Positions 26,860-36,274 of a DNA stretch of 64,000 nt are shown in pieces (the stretch's first letter is position 1; each line of letters opens with the position of its first letter). The translations under genes were made by a program, and so were the position numbers. The DNA comes from CANLBN01 sp965230205. Its GTDB lineage: Bacteria > Pseudomonadota > Gammaproteobacteria > Pseudomonadales > Cellvibrionaceae. The stretch covers positions 4,315,979 through 4,379,978 of the forward strand of contig OZ245996.1 in assembly GCA_965230205.1 (NCBI GenBank), written 5' to 3'. The notes beneath the pieces were generated by a model. That model was not told where the DNA came from. It did not search any database and worked only from the letters and a program-made list of their open reading frames with translations.

Positions 26860-29800
26860 TTAACGGTTAAAAAACGCGATTAACTGAGTCATATCTTGTG
26901 CCTGCTCAGAAACTCCTTGGCTGGCTGCAGCCGCTTCTTCAACCAATGCTGCATTTTGCTGTGTCATTTGATCCATCTGAACCACAGCAGCATTGACTTG
27001 CTCAATTCCCGTTGTTTGTTCCCGAGCGCTAGTGGCAATATTGCCAATCATGACGCTAACCTGCTCAATTTCACTCACGATAGACTTTAATGTCTCACCC
27101 GAAGCTTCAACTAATGAAGAACCATCATTAACCTTATTCACCGAGTCATTAATGAGATCCTTAATTTCTTTGGCTGCGCTGGCTGAGCGTTGAGCCAAGC
27201 TACGCACTTCACTTGCCACCACCGCAAAACCACGGCCTTGTTCACCCGCCCGTGCAGCCTCTACGGCCGCATTCAAGGCAAGCAAGTTCGTTTGGAAAGC
27301 GATTTCATCAATCACACCAATAATATTGGCAATTTTTGTACTGGCTTGTGTAATTTGGTTCATCGCTTTAATCGTTTCTTGTAGACTGGAATTCCCTCCC
27401 TGCGCATTTTTACTCGTGCGAACCGCAAGTTCATTCGCTTGTTTAGCGCTCTCTTCATTAGAGCGAACAATCTGGGTCATTTCTTCCATGCTGGCAGCAG
27501 TTTCTTCAAGGGTTGAGGCTTGGCTTTCAGTACGGTTACTCAAATCATTATTGCCGATAGAGATTTCTTTTGAGCCTTGTGAGATTAGCTCTGCTGAACT
27601 ATCAATATTTCCAATTACTTCTCGTAACTTATCAACCGTATTGTTTGCATCTATTTTTAATTGACCAAAGCCACCCTCATAATCACGCTCAATACGCTGT
27701 GATAAATCACCGTGAGCTAGTGCAGAGAATACGCGCTTAACATCATCAATCGCGACACTGGTTGTATCCAGTAAACTATTGAGGCTTTTGCTAAGATTGA
27801 GAATAAAGCCTTCCTTGCCATTCAAGTCGAGCTTATTATCAAAATCACCATTAGAAGCAGCACTGATAATTTTGTCGATATCATTTTCTACGGCCAATTC
27901 TAATGTTCGATCGATCCATTCAACGACAGTACCCAAACGTTTGCCTTCATCGACTATTGGTGTCGCTGTAAATTTCATCGTGCGAGCACCGACAACAATA
28001 CTGGTAGTATATGCTTCACTTAATTTATCCAACATCGCACGCTGGTGAGCTGGGTTAACATGGAAGATATCAATATTTTTGCCAACTAGATCATCTGCTT
28101 TAAAGTCAGGAAATACTTGGCGTATATCACTTTCTGCTTCGCTCATCATTTTGACCAGCGATTTATTGGTATAGAGAAGATTATAATTTTCATCAGCGAT
28201 CATGGTAGAGGTTGCCGAACTGTCTAATGCCTTTTTAATGACTAAGACATCTCGAGTCTGAGCTTCAGCACGTTCGGCGATTTCCTGTGCTTTCGCTGCA
28301 CTTTCTTCAGCCGCAGATGACAGCTTTTCTTGCTCTGCGTTGGCAGAACGGATTTTATTCACTGCCCCGTTAACACCAGATGCCAATATCCCTAACTGAC
28401 CTGGATGCTTATCATTAACGGTTTCATTAAAATTGCCCTGACTAACATTTTCCAACACATGATTAGTTTCATTGATAGACCTTGCAATATCACTCATTAA
28501 GTGATTGAACGCCCGACTGGTATCTCCGATTTCATCGGAGTAATTATTATGAATGGACAAGGTAAAATCACCTTTTTCCTCTACTTCTTTAATGGTATGT
28601 GCCAGCTCAAGAATGGGAGCAGATAGCAAGCGACTGATAAACCAGGCAAAAATTGCAATAACAATCGCTCCTACTACGCCAATAATTGAAAGTGTTGCAT
28701 TTAATGTGGAGACGCCAGCAAAGGCCTCAGCTTCATCAATTTCTGCAAGAATGGCCCATTTAACACCGCTGCCAATGTCAACCGTCGAGAAAGCGGATAA
28801 AACAGAGTTGCCATTGTAATCAATAATAATATCGGTTCCCTTCTCACCTTGAAATGCACGCTCGGATGCTTCAGTTTTAACAGAACCTTTCTCTGGATTT
28901 TTAAAGGAAGCAGAAACAGTATGATGGATAGGGTCTAAATAAGAGTCGGAACGCATCAGTAAGTCTGTTCCCACAAGATAGCTTTCACCAGTTTCGCCCA
29001 TCCCATCTCGCTGGGTCATAATTTCATTGATAGTTTCCAGTGGCATTTGAAAGACTAAAACACCACTTAGTTGAGCACCATCATAAATAGGCGATGCAAC
29101 AAAGCTGGCTGGCGCATCATACGAGGGGCGATAGGTAGCAAAATCTTTTAGAATATATTGCCCTTTTTCTACCTTAGCGGCTTCTCTGAAGGCACTGGCA
29201 AAATTGGTATTAGCATAAGGCCCATCGATTAAAGAAGTGCCGTAATCCAACTCTTTAAAAACAGAATAAACAATGACACCATTTTCAGGCTCTACCAAAA
29301 AAATATCATAGAAACCGAAGCTTTCTAGAAAATGCCGAAAGCCATTATGATAGCGTTCGTGCAAGTTGTGATAATTTGATTGGCCATCTGCCTTATCCAA
29401 TAAATGTTTTTCACCTAAGGCATGCTTATTGTTTTGAATATATTGATATTGAGCAACAATAGCACTTGCCGATAATCCATCCATTAAAGGAGCAATATCA
29501 ATATCAATATCAATATCACTACTATTTCGATTTTTATATTCCGGTTGAAACTCTCCGGTATAGTAATTGGCTAGCTCTACTTTAATTTTCTCTATATCTC
29601 TTGCCGTTTCGAACCCATCAGCAGATGCCATTGAAGCAAATTCTTCCTTTAAGGAAGCCATAGCATCAATGGTTTCTTTCGTCTCAGCTAAGTTAACAAT
29701 CTGCTCTTCAATAGTAGTAAAATAGCGCTTTATTGCTGCGGCTTTAATTTCTCGAACGGACTCTAACTGCTGATACGACTGTGTTGCCAACTCAGCTTCA

Positions 29801-29910
29801 GACACTCGACCTGCTAATAAAGCAGCAATGAACATAGGCAATAAACCAACAATCAATAAGATTATTATTTGTTTACGCGCTAGGGATTGATTCATAAATA
29901 GTGACTTCAC
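26860..29910 (-). CDS. methyl-accepting chemotaxis protein, dCache-like with PAS
   Basis: 1016 residues from a GTG with GAGGAAT 8 nt upstream. TM1 (13-34), a large periplasmic sensor (40-395; YRPSYDAPASFVASPIYDG and GSGVKWAILAEI are typical of double-Cache domains), TM2 (404-428), HAMP, a PAS-like domain (555-670), further HAMP-like units (675-765) and the MCP signalling domain with hairpin IDEIAFQTNLLALNAAVEA at about 866-884. It senses periplasmic ligand and controls CheA with CheW. It ends in LIAFFNR, without a CheR-binding pentapeptide. Codons 133-139 encode an Asp-Ile run from a (CAATAT)4 DNA repeat. Confidence 0.93.
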   Translation of the reverse strand: MKSLFMNQSLARKQIIILLIVGLLPMFIAALLAGRVSEAELATQSYQQLESVREIKAAAIKRYFTTIEEQIVNLAETKETIDAMASLKEEFASMASADGFETARDIEKIKVELANYYTGEFQPEYKNRNSSDIDIDIDIAPLMDGLSASAIVAQYQYIQNNKHALGEKHLLDKADGQSNYHNLHERYHNGFRHFLESFGFYDIFLVEPENGVIVYSVFKELDYGTSLIDGPYANTNFASAFREAAKVEKGQYILKDFATYRPSYDAPASFVASPIYDGAQLSGVLVFQMPLETINEIMTQRDGMGETGESYLVGTDLLMRSDSYLDPIHHTVSASFKNPEKGSVKTEASERAFQGEKGTDIIIDYNGNSVLSAFSTVDIGSGVKWAILAEIDEAEAFAGVSTLNATLSIIGVVGAIVIAIFAWFISRLLSAPILELAHTIKEVEEKGDFTLSIHNNYSDEIGDTSRAFNHLMSDIARSINETNHVLENVSQGNFNETVNDKHPGQLGILASGVNGAVNKIRSANAEQEKLSSAAEESAAKAQEIAERAEAQTRDVLVIKKALDSSATSTMIADENYNLLYTNKSLVKMMSEAESDIRQVFPDFKADDLVGKNIDIFHVNPAHQRAMLDKLSEAYTTSIVVGARTMKFTATPIVDEGKRLGTVVEWIDRTLELAVENDIDKIISAASNGDFDNKLDLNGKEGFILNLSKSLNSLLDTTSVAIDDVKRVFSALAHGDLSQRIERDYEGGFGQLKIDANNTVDKLREVIGNIDSSAELISQGSKEISIGNNDLSNRTESQASTLEETAASMEEMTQIVRSNEESAKQANELAVRTSKNAQGGNSSLQETIKAMNQITQASTKIANIIGVIDEIAFQTNLLALNAAVEAARAGEQGRGFAVVASEVRSLAQRSASAAKEIKDLINDSVNKVNDGSSLVEASGETLKSIVSEIEQVSVMIGNIATSAREQTTGIEQVNAAVVQMDQMTQQNAALVEEAAAASQGVSEQAQDMTQLIAFFNR
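29493..29516. repeat. (CAATAT)4 in-frame microsatellite
   Basis: Four perfect CAATAT units on the plus strand encode alternating Asp-Ile in the sensor domain of the chemoreceptor at 26860-29910. The unit is six bases, so copy-number change adds or removes two residues without a frameshift. Confidence 0.7.
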
Positions 29911-29966
29911 TATTAATTCCTCTCTTCATATACTAGGTTTACTCATTCCATACACTGAACTTACAC

Positions 29967-32900
29967 TTAGAATTCTTCCCAATCATCATCCAGACCAATA
30001 TCAGGATTACTTTCAATCACTGGTTTTGGGCTCGACGTTAGTTCTGGAGCAGTAGCTACTGGCTCTTCTTTTACTTCAGCGGCAACAGCAGGTTTTACCG
30101 GAGGCTCTTTAAATTCGGTACTTACCTTAGATGCTTGAGGTTTTACTGCCGATTCAAATTTTGTTGCAGTAGGAAAAGAACTACTCGAGGTAGAAGAAAC
30201 TGGTGCTGCTGGCACAGCAGATGCTGATTTTACACTGCCTCTCTTATTCGCTTTATCTGATTCAGAAATTTTGAAGAATGATACTAGCTCCATTAATTTT
30301 TGAGCCTGCTCAGAAACGCCCTGACAAGCCGCTGACGACTCCTCAACAAGCGCGGCATTTTGCTGTGTCATTTGGTCCATATCAACAACCGAGGTATTAA
30401 CCTGTTGAATGCCAGTACTTTGCTGGCCTGTCGCAACAGATAGGCTATTGATCGCACTATTGACCTGCTTTACCGACTCGATAATTTCTTTCAGTGTTTC
30501 TCCGGATTCATCAACTAACTTACTGCCATTTTCCACACGCTCAACAGAATCACTGATTAAGTCTTTGATCTCTTTAGCGGCGCCTGCAGAACGCTGTGCC
30601 AGAACACGCACTTCACCAGCAACCACCGCAAAGCCTCTGCCTTGCTCACCGGCCCTTGCGGCTTCGACCGCGGCATTTAGTGCGAGTAGGTTTGTTTGGA
30701 AAGCAATTTCATCAATTACGCCAATAATGGCAGCAATTTTATTGCTGGCTTCGTTAATACCTTTCATCGCTGTAACGGCACTATCAACCGCTACGCCACC
30801 TGCAACCGCACAGTTTTCAGCAGCGCTTGTCATTTCATTTGCATCTTTGGCATTGGTCGCACTCTGCTCAACACTCATTGTCATGTTTTCCATATTTCGC
30901 GCTGTCTTTTCAAGTGACAATGCTTGTTGCTCGGTACGAACACTTAAATCATTCACACCAATCGATATTTCACTGGAACCAGAATTAACCAGCTCTGATG
31001 ATTCATGAATGTCAGCGATAACGCCTTTTAGTCGGTCAATCGTCGCATTAATGTTATTTTTAAGGTCTCCAAAACTGCCTTGATAATCCCCATCAATATT
31101 TTTAGTTAAATCACCTTCTGCCATAGCACCAACAACGGTTGACGCATCTTCAATAATTTCACCTGAGGTTTTTGTTAGTTGATTAATACTATTACTTAAG
31201 GCCTGGAAAAAGCCCTGCTTGCCATTGAGTGATATCTGCTTATTAAGATCACCTTGCAATGCTGCACTGACGACATCTTGAATCTCAATTTCAATAGCAT
31301 TCTTAATTTTTTCTAGTGTTGTATTCGCATCATTTTTTAGTTTTAAAAATTCACCTTCATAAGGTGATGTAATTTTCTGGCTTAAATCTCCTTGAGCCAT
31401 TGCCCCGAACACTCGAACAGTGTCATCTATTACTTTTTGATTTTCACTCACAAGATGGTTTATTTTTTCGCTTAGCTCTAAAAAGAAACCTTCCTTATCA
31501 TTCAACGATATCCTTCCTGACAAATCACCTGATGCAGCAGAATTAATAATATTCTGTACATCCACTTGAATAGTTTGACGTAACCTTTCTATAGTAAAGT
31601 TTGCATCCTTTTTAATTCTGGCAAAATCGCCTTCATAATTAGATTTAATCGACACATCCAAATCACCTTTCGCCAAGGAAGAGAAAACATCAACTGTCTC
31701 ATCAATAACTTGGTTATTAATGACCAATAGTTCATTGATACCTTCCGATAAATTTTTATAACAACCGACTTTGTCTTTTGTGTTAATTCTCTCTGATAAA
31801 TTACCACGGCGCGCATTATTAATAATCGACTGCACATCTTTTTCAATAATATTTTGTAACTTTTCCCTCAATTCATTAATAGTTAGTAAAAGATTCCCCA
31901 TTTCGTCTTCAGAACGCTTAACGTTGACAGCCTCTAAATTACCCTCGGCAATTCGTCCGATAGTATCCCCGACACTATTAATAGAATTGGTCAACCTTGT
32001 TGTAATAAATCGTGATAAATATATACCAATAGAAATAGCAATAATCGCTAATATTGCAGAGAAAACTTCCATCCATAAACGTTGGCTATCAAGTTTAGCT
32101 TCGTCTTCATGCAATAAATCCTCTACTGCTACTGTAATATCCTTTAAAAGAGATAATATTTTAGTGGATACTGGTGCAGCTTCCGTTGCCAAGAAATAAT
32201 TAGCCATATTCCATTTTCCAGAGCCACGAATAGAGAACATTTCTGATGGCAAAGGGGCAAATTCTGCACGAACGTTACTGTATATTTCAAAGTCAGCTTT
32301 TTGTTTATCATTAAATAAATAACTGTTTTCTTTTAACGAATTGAATCGGGCTTCATTGATTTTCCAGCGTTTCTCAAAGGATTTTTTCCAAGCATCATCT
32401 CCGCTTAATAAATACGCTCGAATTGATGCAAGGCCGACGGCAAATGATCCTCGGGAGTCAGCAAGCAAAGCCAACAACGCTTTACGCTCAGGCGTCGCTG
32501 GTAGTGTTTTCTCTTCATTAATAATGCCGGTAACGGCTTGCAGTATTTTACTCGCTCTGGGCGCGGCTTCAGTTAATAGAATCTGAGTCGCAGGAAGCTC
32601 GTTTTTTGAATGGGCAGTCGCTTCGACTTTACTTTGAGCATCCCTAAATTCTGCTAGCAATACTTTTATCTGGTTATATTTAGTATTTATATTTTCATCA
32701 AAATGATGCATGCTTTTATCGATAGTACTGGTTTTTTTATCAATATCTATCCAGGCATTTTCTCTTTGTATTTTAAATTTATTTTCCCCGAGAATCATGT
32801 AGCCCCTTAATGCTGCTAATGACTCATTAATATCACTTTTTAATTCAAGCTCAGCCTCAACAACAGGCACAAGAACGCGGCTAATTTCGTGCTCCACATC

Positions 32901-33053
32901 GGCGATTCTTTGCGCTGCCCAAAAGTTAACAACAACGATAAAAACCATTAACGCTAAAATAACACCGAAACCCCATGTCAATTTTTTGGCAATGGGAAAA
33001 TCATCAAACTTATCAGCAAAAGATTGCGCCTGTTTACTGTCGGAAAAACTCAC
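29967..33053 (-). CDS. methyl-accepting chemotaxis protein with HAMP array and CheR tether
   Basis: 1028 residues from a GTG with AGGAG 8 nt upstream. TM1 (24-46), a helical-bundle periplasmic sensor (50-325), TM2 (328-347), a HAMP (348-400) and then about six more HAMP-like units to 690, visible as repeats such as AKGDLDVSI, ASGDLSGRI, AQGDLSQKI, LQGDLNKQI and AEGDLTKNI. The MCP signalling domain follows (hairpin IDEIAFQTNLLALNAAVEA near 780-798), then a Ser/Pro/Ala/Lys-rich linker (930-1018) and the end DWEEF. That fits the aromatic-xx-aromatic pentapeptide that tethers CheR and CheB in Tar/Tsr-type receptors. It is probably the main high-affinity docking receptor of this cluster. Confidence 0.93.
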   Translation of the reverse strand: MSFSDSKQAQSFADKFDDFPIAKKLTWGFGVILALMVFIVVVNFWAAQRIADVEHEISRVLVPVVEAELELKSDINESLAALRGYMILGENKFKIQRENAWIDIDKKTSTIDKSMHHFDENINTKYNQIKVLLAEFRDAQSKVEATAHSKNELPATQILLTEAAPRASKILQAVTGIINEEKTLPATPERKALLALLADSRGSFAVGLASIRAYLLSGDDAWKKSFEKRWKINEARFNSLKENSYLFNDKQKADFEIYSNVRAEFAPLPSEMFSIRGSGKWNMANYFLATEAAPVSTKILSLLKDITVAVEDLLHEDEAKLDSQRLWMEVFSAILAIIAISIGIYLSRFITTRLTNSINSVGDTIGRIAEGNLEAVNVKRSEDEMGNLLLTINELREKLQNIIEKDVQSIINNARRGNLSERINTKDKVGCYKNLSEGINELLVINNQVIDETVDVFSSLAKGDLDVSIKSNYEGDFARIKKDANFTIERLRQTIQVDVQNIINSAASGDLSGRISLNDKEGFFLELSEKINHLVSENQKVIDDTVRVFGAMAQGDLSQKITSPYEGEFLKLKNDANTTLEKIKNAIEIEIQDVVSAALQGDLNKQISLNGKQGFFQALSNSINQLTKTSGEIIEDASTVVGAMAEGDLTKNIDGDYQGSFGDLKNNINATIDRLKGVIADIHESSELVNSGSSEISIGVNDLSVRTEQQALSLEKTARNMENMTMSVEQSATNAKDANEMTSAAENCAVAGGVAVDSAVTAMKGINEASNKIAAIIGVIDEIAFQTNLLALNAAVEAARAGEQGRGFAVVAGEVRVLAQRSAGAAKEIKDLISDSVERVENGSKLVDESGETLKEIIESVKQVNSAINSLSVATGQQSTGIQQVNTSVVDMDQMTQQNAALVEESSAACQGVSEQAQKLMELVSFFKISESDKANKRGSVKSASAVPAAPVSSTSSSSFPTATKFESAVKPQASKVSTEFKEPPVKPAVAAEVKEEPVATAPELTSSPKPVIESNPDIGLDDDWEEF

Positions 33054-33246
33054 TTTTTTTCTCCTATCAATAAGGAATAACTAAAAAAACAAAAATTGCG
33101 TATCTTAATAAAGCTTAGTTTAAATACGAATGAAAACCAGATAATTGGGTTTATATCGCTAATTAATGTAGGGGATGATTAATTAAGTGTCAGAATAAGC
33201 GCTTGGAAAAACATGAGTTTTTTTATAAGCACTTATTGGTAGGGAT

Positions 33247-34941
33247 TTAATAGTTGATATAATATTTGGCAATAACCGTGCGGCCGCCATGGCGGTATTC
33301 CACACTGGAGCATAAATTTTTAACTAGATTAATACCATGGCCATAACTTCTCAGCTCATTGTCTACTGAGGACTGTATTTCGTCTAAATCGAATCCATTC
33401 CCAGTATCTGTTATAGATATTGTTAACAAACCGATAACATCATCCTCTAAAGGCTCATATTCGATATGGATATTGATTTTGCCTTCTTCTAATGTAGAGA
33501 GTTTTTGTTTCCTAGCAATATAGTAATCAACAAAACCATCTTCTGCTTGCTTGATATCTGCGTCTAATTGGAGCAAACCATGTTCGAGTGCATTATTGTA
33601 TAGCTCGGACATGATTGTCGATATACAGTCTTGATGCGCATCCAAGTCTATGGAGTTATCCATAAAACGAATGATTTGTGCAATAGGGTCTGCTCTTTTA
33701 AATTCACGTACAGTCAGAGGAAAATTCATTGACCAAGGAACACTAGGAATTGTGGATGGTTCTTTCTTTTCTAGTGTTTTTTCAAAATCATTTTCATCAC
33801 AATACAGTACTTCGATAAGTGTAATATCATCATCTTGACCATTCGTATCAATAAAATGATTATTCGCTTCGATAATCCGATTAAATATTTTATCCGGCTC
33901 ACCACTGAATAAGCTCTGAAAACGCTCTGTACCGAACATTTCACCGTCTTTATTATTGGCTTCTTCTATACCATCAGTATAAAAATATAGACGGTCACCA
34001 TCCTGTAACTTAATAACATCAACATCTTGCCGAAATTTTCCTGGCTCTAGTACAGATAAAGGCGCATGACGGGAAACGATTTTCCTAACAATCTCACCTT
34101 TATTATCAGCGATAATAACTTCAGGCATCCCACCCGCCCAGATAGAGGCCTCACCACGAGAATAATCTAATTCCATTATGACGAAAGCCATCATCATATT
34201 ATCGGGTAATAAATTTCTTAGGGAGGTATTCATTTCATCGGCAATATTGCCAATACTTTTGCCTTTTTTAGCCATATTGCGGAAAGTAGAATACACCGGC
34301 ATCGCACCAATAGCTGCTGCCAGACCATGGCCTGTCACATCCCCTACTGCCAGATATAATGAGCCTGAAGGACCTTTTGCTGTTAATAATACATCGCCGT
34401 TAAATATGGATGCAGGAGAAATATAAAAGCGAATATAGTCAGAATCGATTAAGTGGCGTTCATAGTGGTTAGCAAAAATACTTTCAACTAAGTCATGCTC
34501 TTGTTTTACTGCTTTTTGATATTCCAGCAGTTTATCATTTTTTTGAGCAAGCATACGATTCAACTCTCGACGCTTTAAATGATAATGAATACTGGATATT
34601 AATAGATCACTACTGAATGGTTTGAGTAAATAGCCATCACCGTATTTTAGTGATCGAATATAGTGAGAATCATTATGCTCAGAGAGCAGGAATACAATGG
34701 ACGCGGTTATCTTACTTTTTAGCTTATTTCTTATTCGAGCCGACTCTATAAAGCCTGTTTCATCATCTGCATCAATAGAGACAAGAATAATATCAATACA
34801 ATAATCGTCATGAGTTAAGAACCACTTATCAAATTCTGAAAAGCCTGCAAAGACTATATTATTGATTTCTAATTGCTGACAATAACTCTCAAGCAATGCT
34901 CGAGACTCATCCTCCTTGTCAACTACAATAATATTTGGCAT
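33247..34941 (-). CDS. receiver-PP2C phosphatase-anti-sigma kinase fusion (HsbR/CrsR-like)
   Basis: 564 residues. A receiver-like domain (1-125) has Asp8, but Ser55 occupies the phosphoacceptor place (IILVSIDADDETG). A PP2C/SpoIIE phosphatase domain (165-380) has NGDVLL (Asp183), GDVTGHGLAA (Asp201) and DDDITLIEV. A C-terminal RsbW-type ATPase (405-560) has MSELYNNALEHG, DTGNGFD and SYGHGINLVKNL. The same three-domain order is known in HsbR (Pseudomonas) and CrsR (Shewanella), which phosphorylate and dephosphorylate a small STAS protein to control a sigma or anti-sigma factor. The STAS gene immediately upstream (34963-35250) is the obvious partner. Confidence 0.9.
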   Translation of the reverse strand: MPNIIVVDKEDESRALLESYCQQLEINNIVFAGFSEFDKWFLTHDDYCIDIILVSIDADDETGFIESARIRNKLKSKITASIVFLLSEHNDSHYIRSLKYGDGYLLKPFSSDLLISSIHYHLKRRELNRMLAQKNDKLLEYQKAVKQEHDLVESIFANHYERHLIDSDYIRFYISPASIFNGDVLLTAKGPSGSLYLAVGDVTGHGLAAAIGAMPVYSTFRNMAKKGKSIGNIADEMNTSLRNLLPDNMMMAFVIMELDYSRGEASIWAGGMPEVIIADNKGEIVRKIVSRHAPLSVLEPGKFRQDVDVIKLQDGDRLYFYTDGIEEANNKDGEMFGTERFQSLFSGEPDKIFNRIIEANNHFIDTNGQDDDITLIEVLYCDENDFEKTLEKKEPSTIPSVPWSMNFPLTVREFKRADPIAQIIRFMDNSIDLDAHQDCISTIMSELYNNALEHGLLQLDADIKQAEDGFVDYYIARKQKLSTLEEGKINIHIEYEPLEDDVIGLLTISITDTGNGFDLDEIQSSVDNELRSYGHGINLVKNLCSSVEYRHGGRTVIAKYYINY

Positions 34942-34962
34942 TAATTACTATTTAAATGTCAG

Positions 34963-35250
34963 TTATGAAATTTGAAATTGCTCATCAAAGCGTGAAACAA
35001 CCAGGATTTTCTTAATTTGGGACTTACAATTGATCAAATTAATTGATGCATTATCGGTAGATCGTTTCATATTAAGCAACATTCCCAGGCCTGAACTATC
35101 CATATAGTTCGTTTCCCTGAAATCAATAACATACTTATCAGACGTATTATTTTCATAAGCAGATTTAAATTCATCTACACCAGAAAAATCAAATTTATCA
35201 TTTAAATGTATGACAATGTCATTTTCATTTTTTTCAATCTTTAATGTCAT
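34963..35250 (-). CDS. STAS-domain anti-anti-sigma factor (HsbA/CrsA-like)
   Basis: 95 residues, one STAS domain, behind a very strong AGGAGGAATT ribosome site. The motif NYMDSSGLGML places the phosphorylatable serine at 52 or 53. Such proteins switch partners according to serine phosphorylation. It lies directly upstream of the phosphatase-kinase fusion, 21 bp apart, and 8 bp downstream of the receptor-like gene. The target sigma or anti-sigma factor is not in the window. Confidence 0.9.
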   Translation of the reverse strand: MTLKIEKNENDIVIHLNDKFDFSGVDEFKSAYENNTSDKYVIDFRETNYMDSSGLGMLLNMKRSTDNASINLINCKSQIKKILVVSRFDEQFQIS

Positions 35251-35258
35251 AATTCCTC

Positions 35259-36236
35259 CTAGAAGAGCTCTATATCGCCTTCATCCATATTGTGTTGAGC
35301 GACAATTTTTTTTGCCGATATATTTGATAGCTTTTTACGTATCCCTGTTAGTTCTGACTTCATCACTTCTAAGTCTTCATCAAACGTCTCTGAAAATTCG
35401 CTTTCACAAAGCTTGGATAAAATATCAACCGTGAAGCGTATATCGCCAATATGTTGGGCTACACGTTCTGATATCTGACTGACAATATCCTCGAACTGCA
35501 AGGCTCGAAGAATATCATCAATGTTTTGTTGAATAATTTGATACTCACTGGCATATTGGGCATCATTGATGGATGACTGATCAATGGTTTCAATAGCACT
35601 TGAAATTGTGTCAATACACTGCTTTACACCTGATTCCAATACAGATGAACTACGAATAACAGAGCTGGCATTATCTGCCATTTGCGCAACAACATTGCCA
35701 CCACCTGTCGCTTGAGCGGCATCAATGGATGTATTTTTTGCCAGCAGTTGTGCCTGTAAAGAAATATCTTCCAAGGATTTTACAGCCAATAACATTTCTT
35801 GCATTTTATTCACAACAGAACTTAACGCTGAATTACCTATTGCTCTCTCATTTTCATGAGTATTCGAACTACTAGCAGATTCTTTATTTTGGCAGATAAC
35901 AATTTGTGTATTAATCGATCCAACACTTTCCTGAAGGATACCAATAGAGTCAATAACAACGCCTCGAATACGTAGTACATCGTCTTGAACCAGTGCTAGC
36001 TCTTTATTTACCAGAGCTTGTAATTCAATACTAAAACTTTTTAATTGATTAACTCTCTCAACAACTATTGCATGCTTTTCATTATTTTCATGAATCAGAT
36101 AAACCTCTCTCATCCAGATACAAGCAATGGTAATCATTGAAAATGATAGAAACCAATACTCATTGGCAAATAAGGAAGCAACAAAAAATCCAAGAGTAAG
36201 CGCAATAGGTATTCGATAAGTATTAAAAAATGTCAT
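35259..36236 (-). CDS. membrane-anchored degenerate receptor-like protein with CheZ-like DxxxQ motif
   Basis: 325 residues. Two N-terminal hydrophobic helices (9-24, 27-43) form a short anchor with almost no periplasmic loop. The helical body contains QAQLLAKNTSIDAAQATGG (161-179), a degraded copy of the MCP hairpin tip. Further on, ALQFEDIVSQISERV contains Asp250 and Gln254 in the D-x-x-x-Q arrangement that CheZ uses to dephosphorylate CheY (FQDLTGQ). The last residues DEGDIELF are an acidic-hydrophobic tail, reminiscent of CheZ's CheY-binding end. No cheZ or cheC is otherwise present in the cluster. A CheY-phosphatase role is plausible but inferred. Confidence 0.65.
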   Translation of the reverse strand: MTFFNTYRIPIALTLGFFVASLFANEYWFLSFSMITIACIWMREVYLIHENNEKHAIVVERVNQLKSFSIELQALVNKELALVQDDVLRIRGVVIDSIGILQESVGSINTQIVICQNKESASSSNTHENERAIGNSALSSVVNKMQEMLLAVKSLEDISLQAQLLAKNTSIDAAQATGGGNVVAQMADNASSVIRSSSVLESGVKQCIDTISSAIETIDQSSINDAQYASEYQIIQQNIDDILRALQFEDIVSQISERVAQHIGDIRFTVDILSKLCESEFSETFDEDLEVMKSELTGIRKKLSNISAKKIVAQHNMDEGDIELF

Positions 36237-36274
36237 AGACCTTCCATAAATTAACCCATAAATTCATCCATAAC

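Noticed and set aside
26860..29910. CheR-binding pentapeptide at the end of this chemoreceptor
   Set aside because: The protein ends LIAFFNR directly after the signalling domain with no linker; only the neighbour at 29967-33053 carries a fitting tail.
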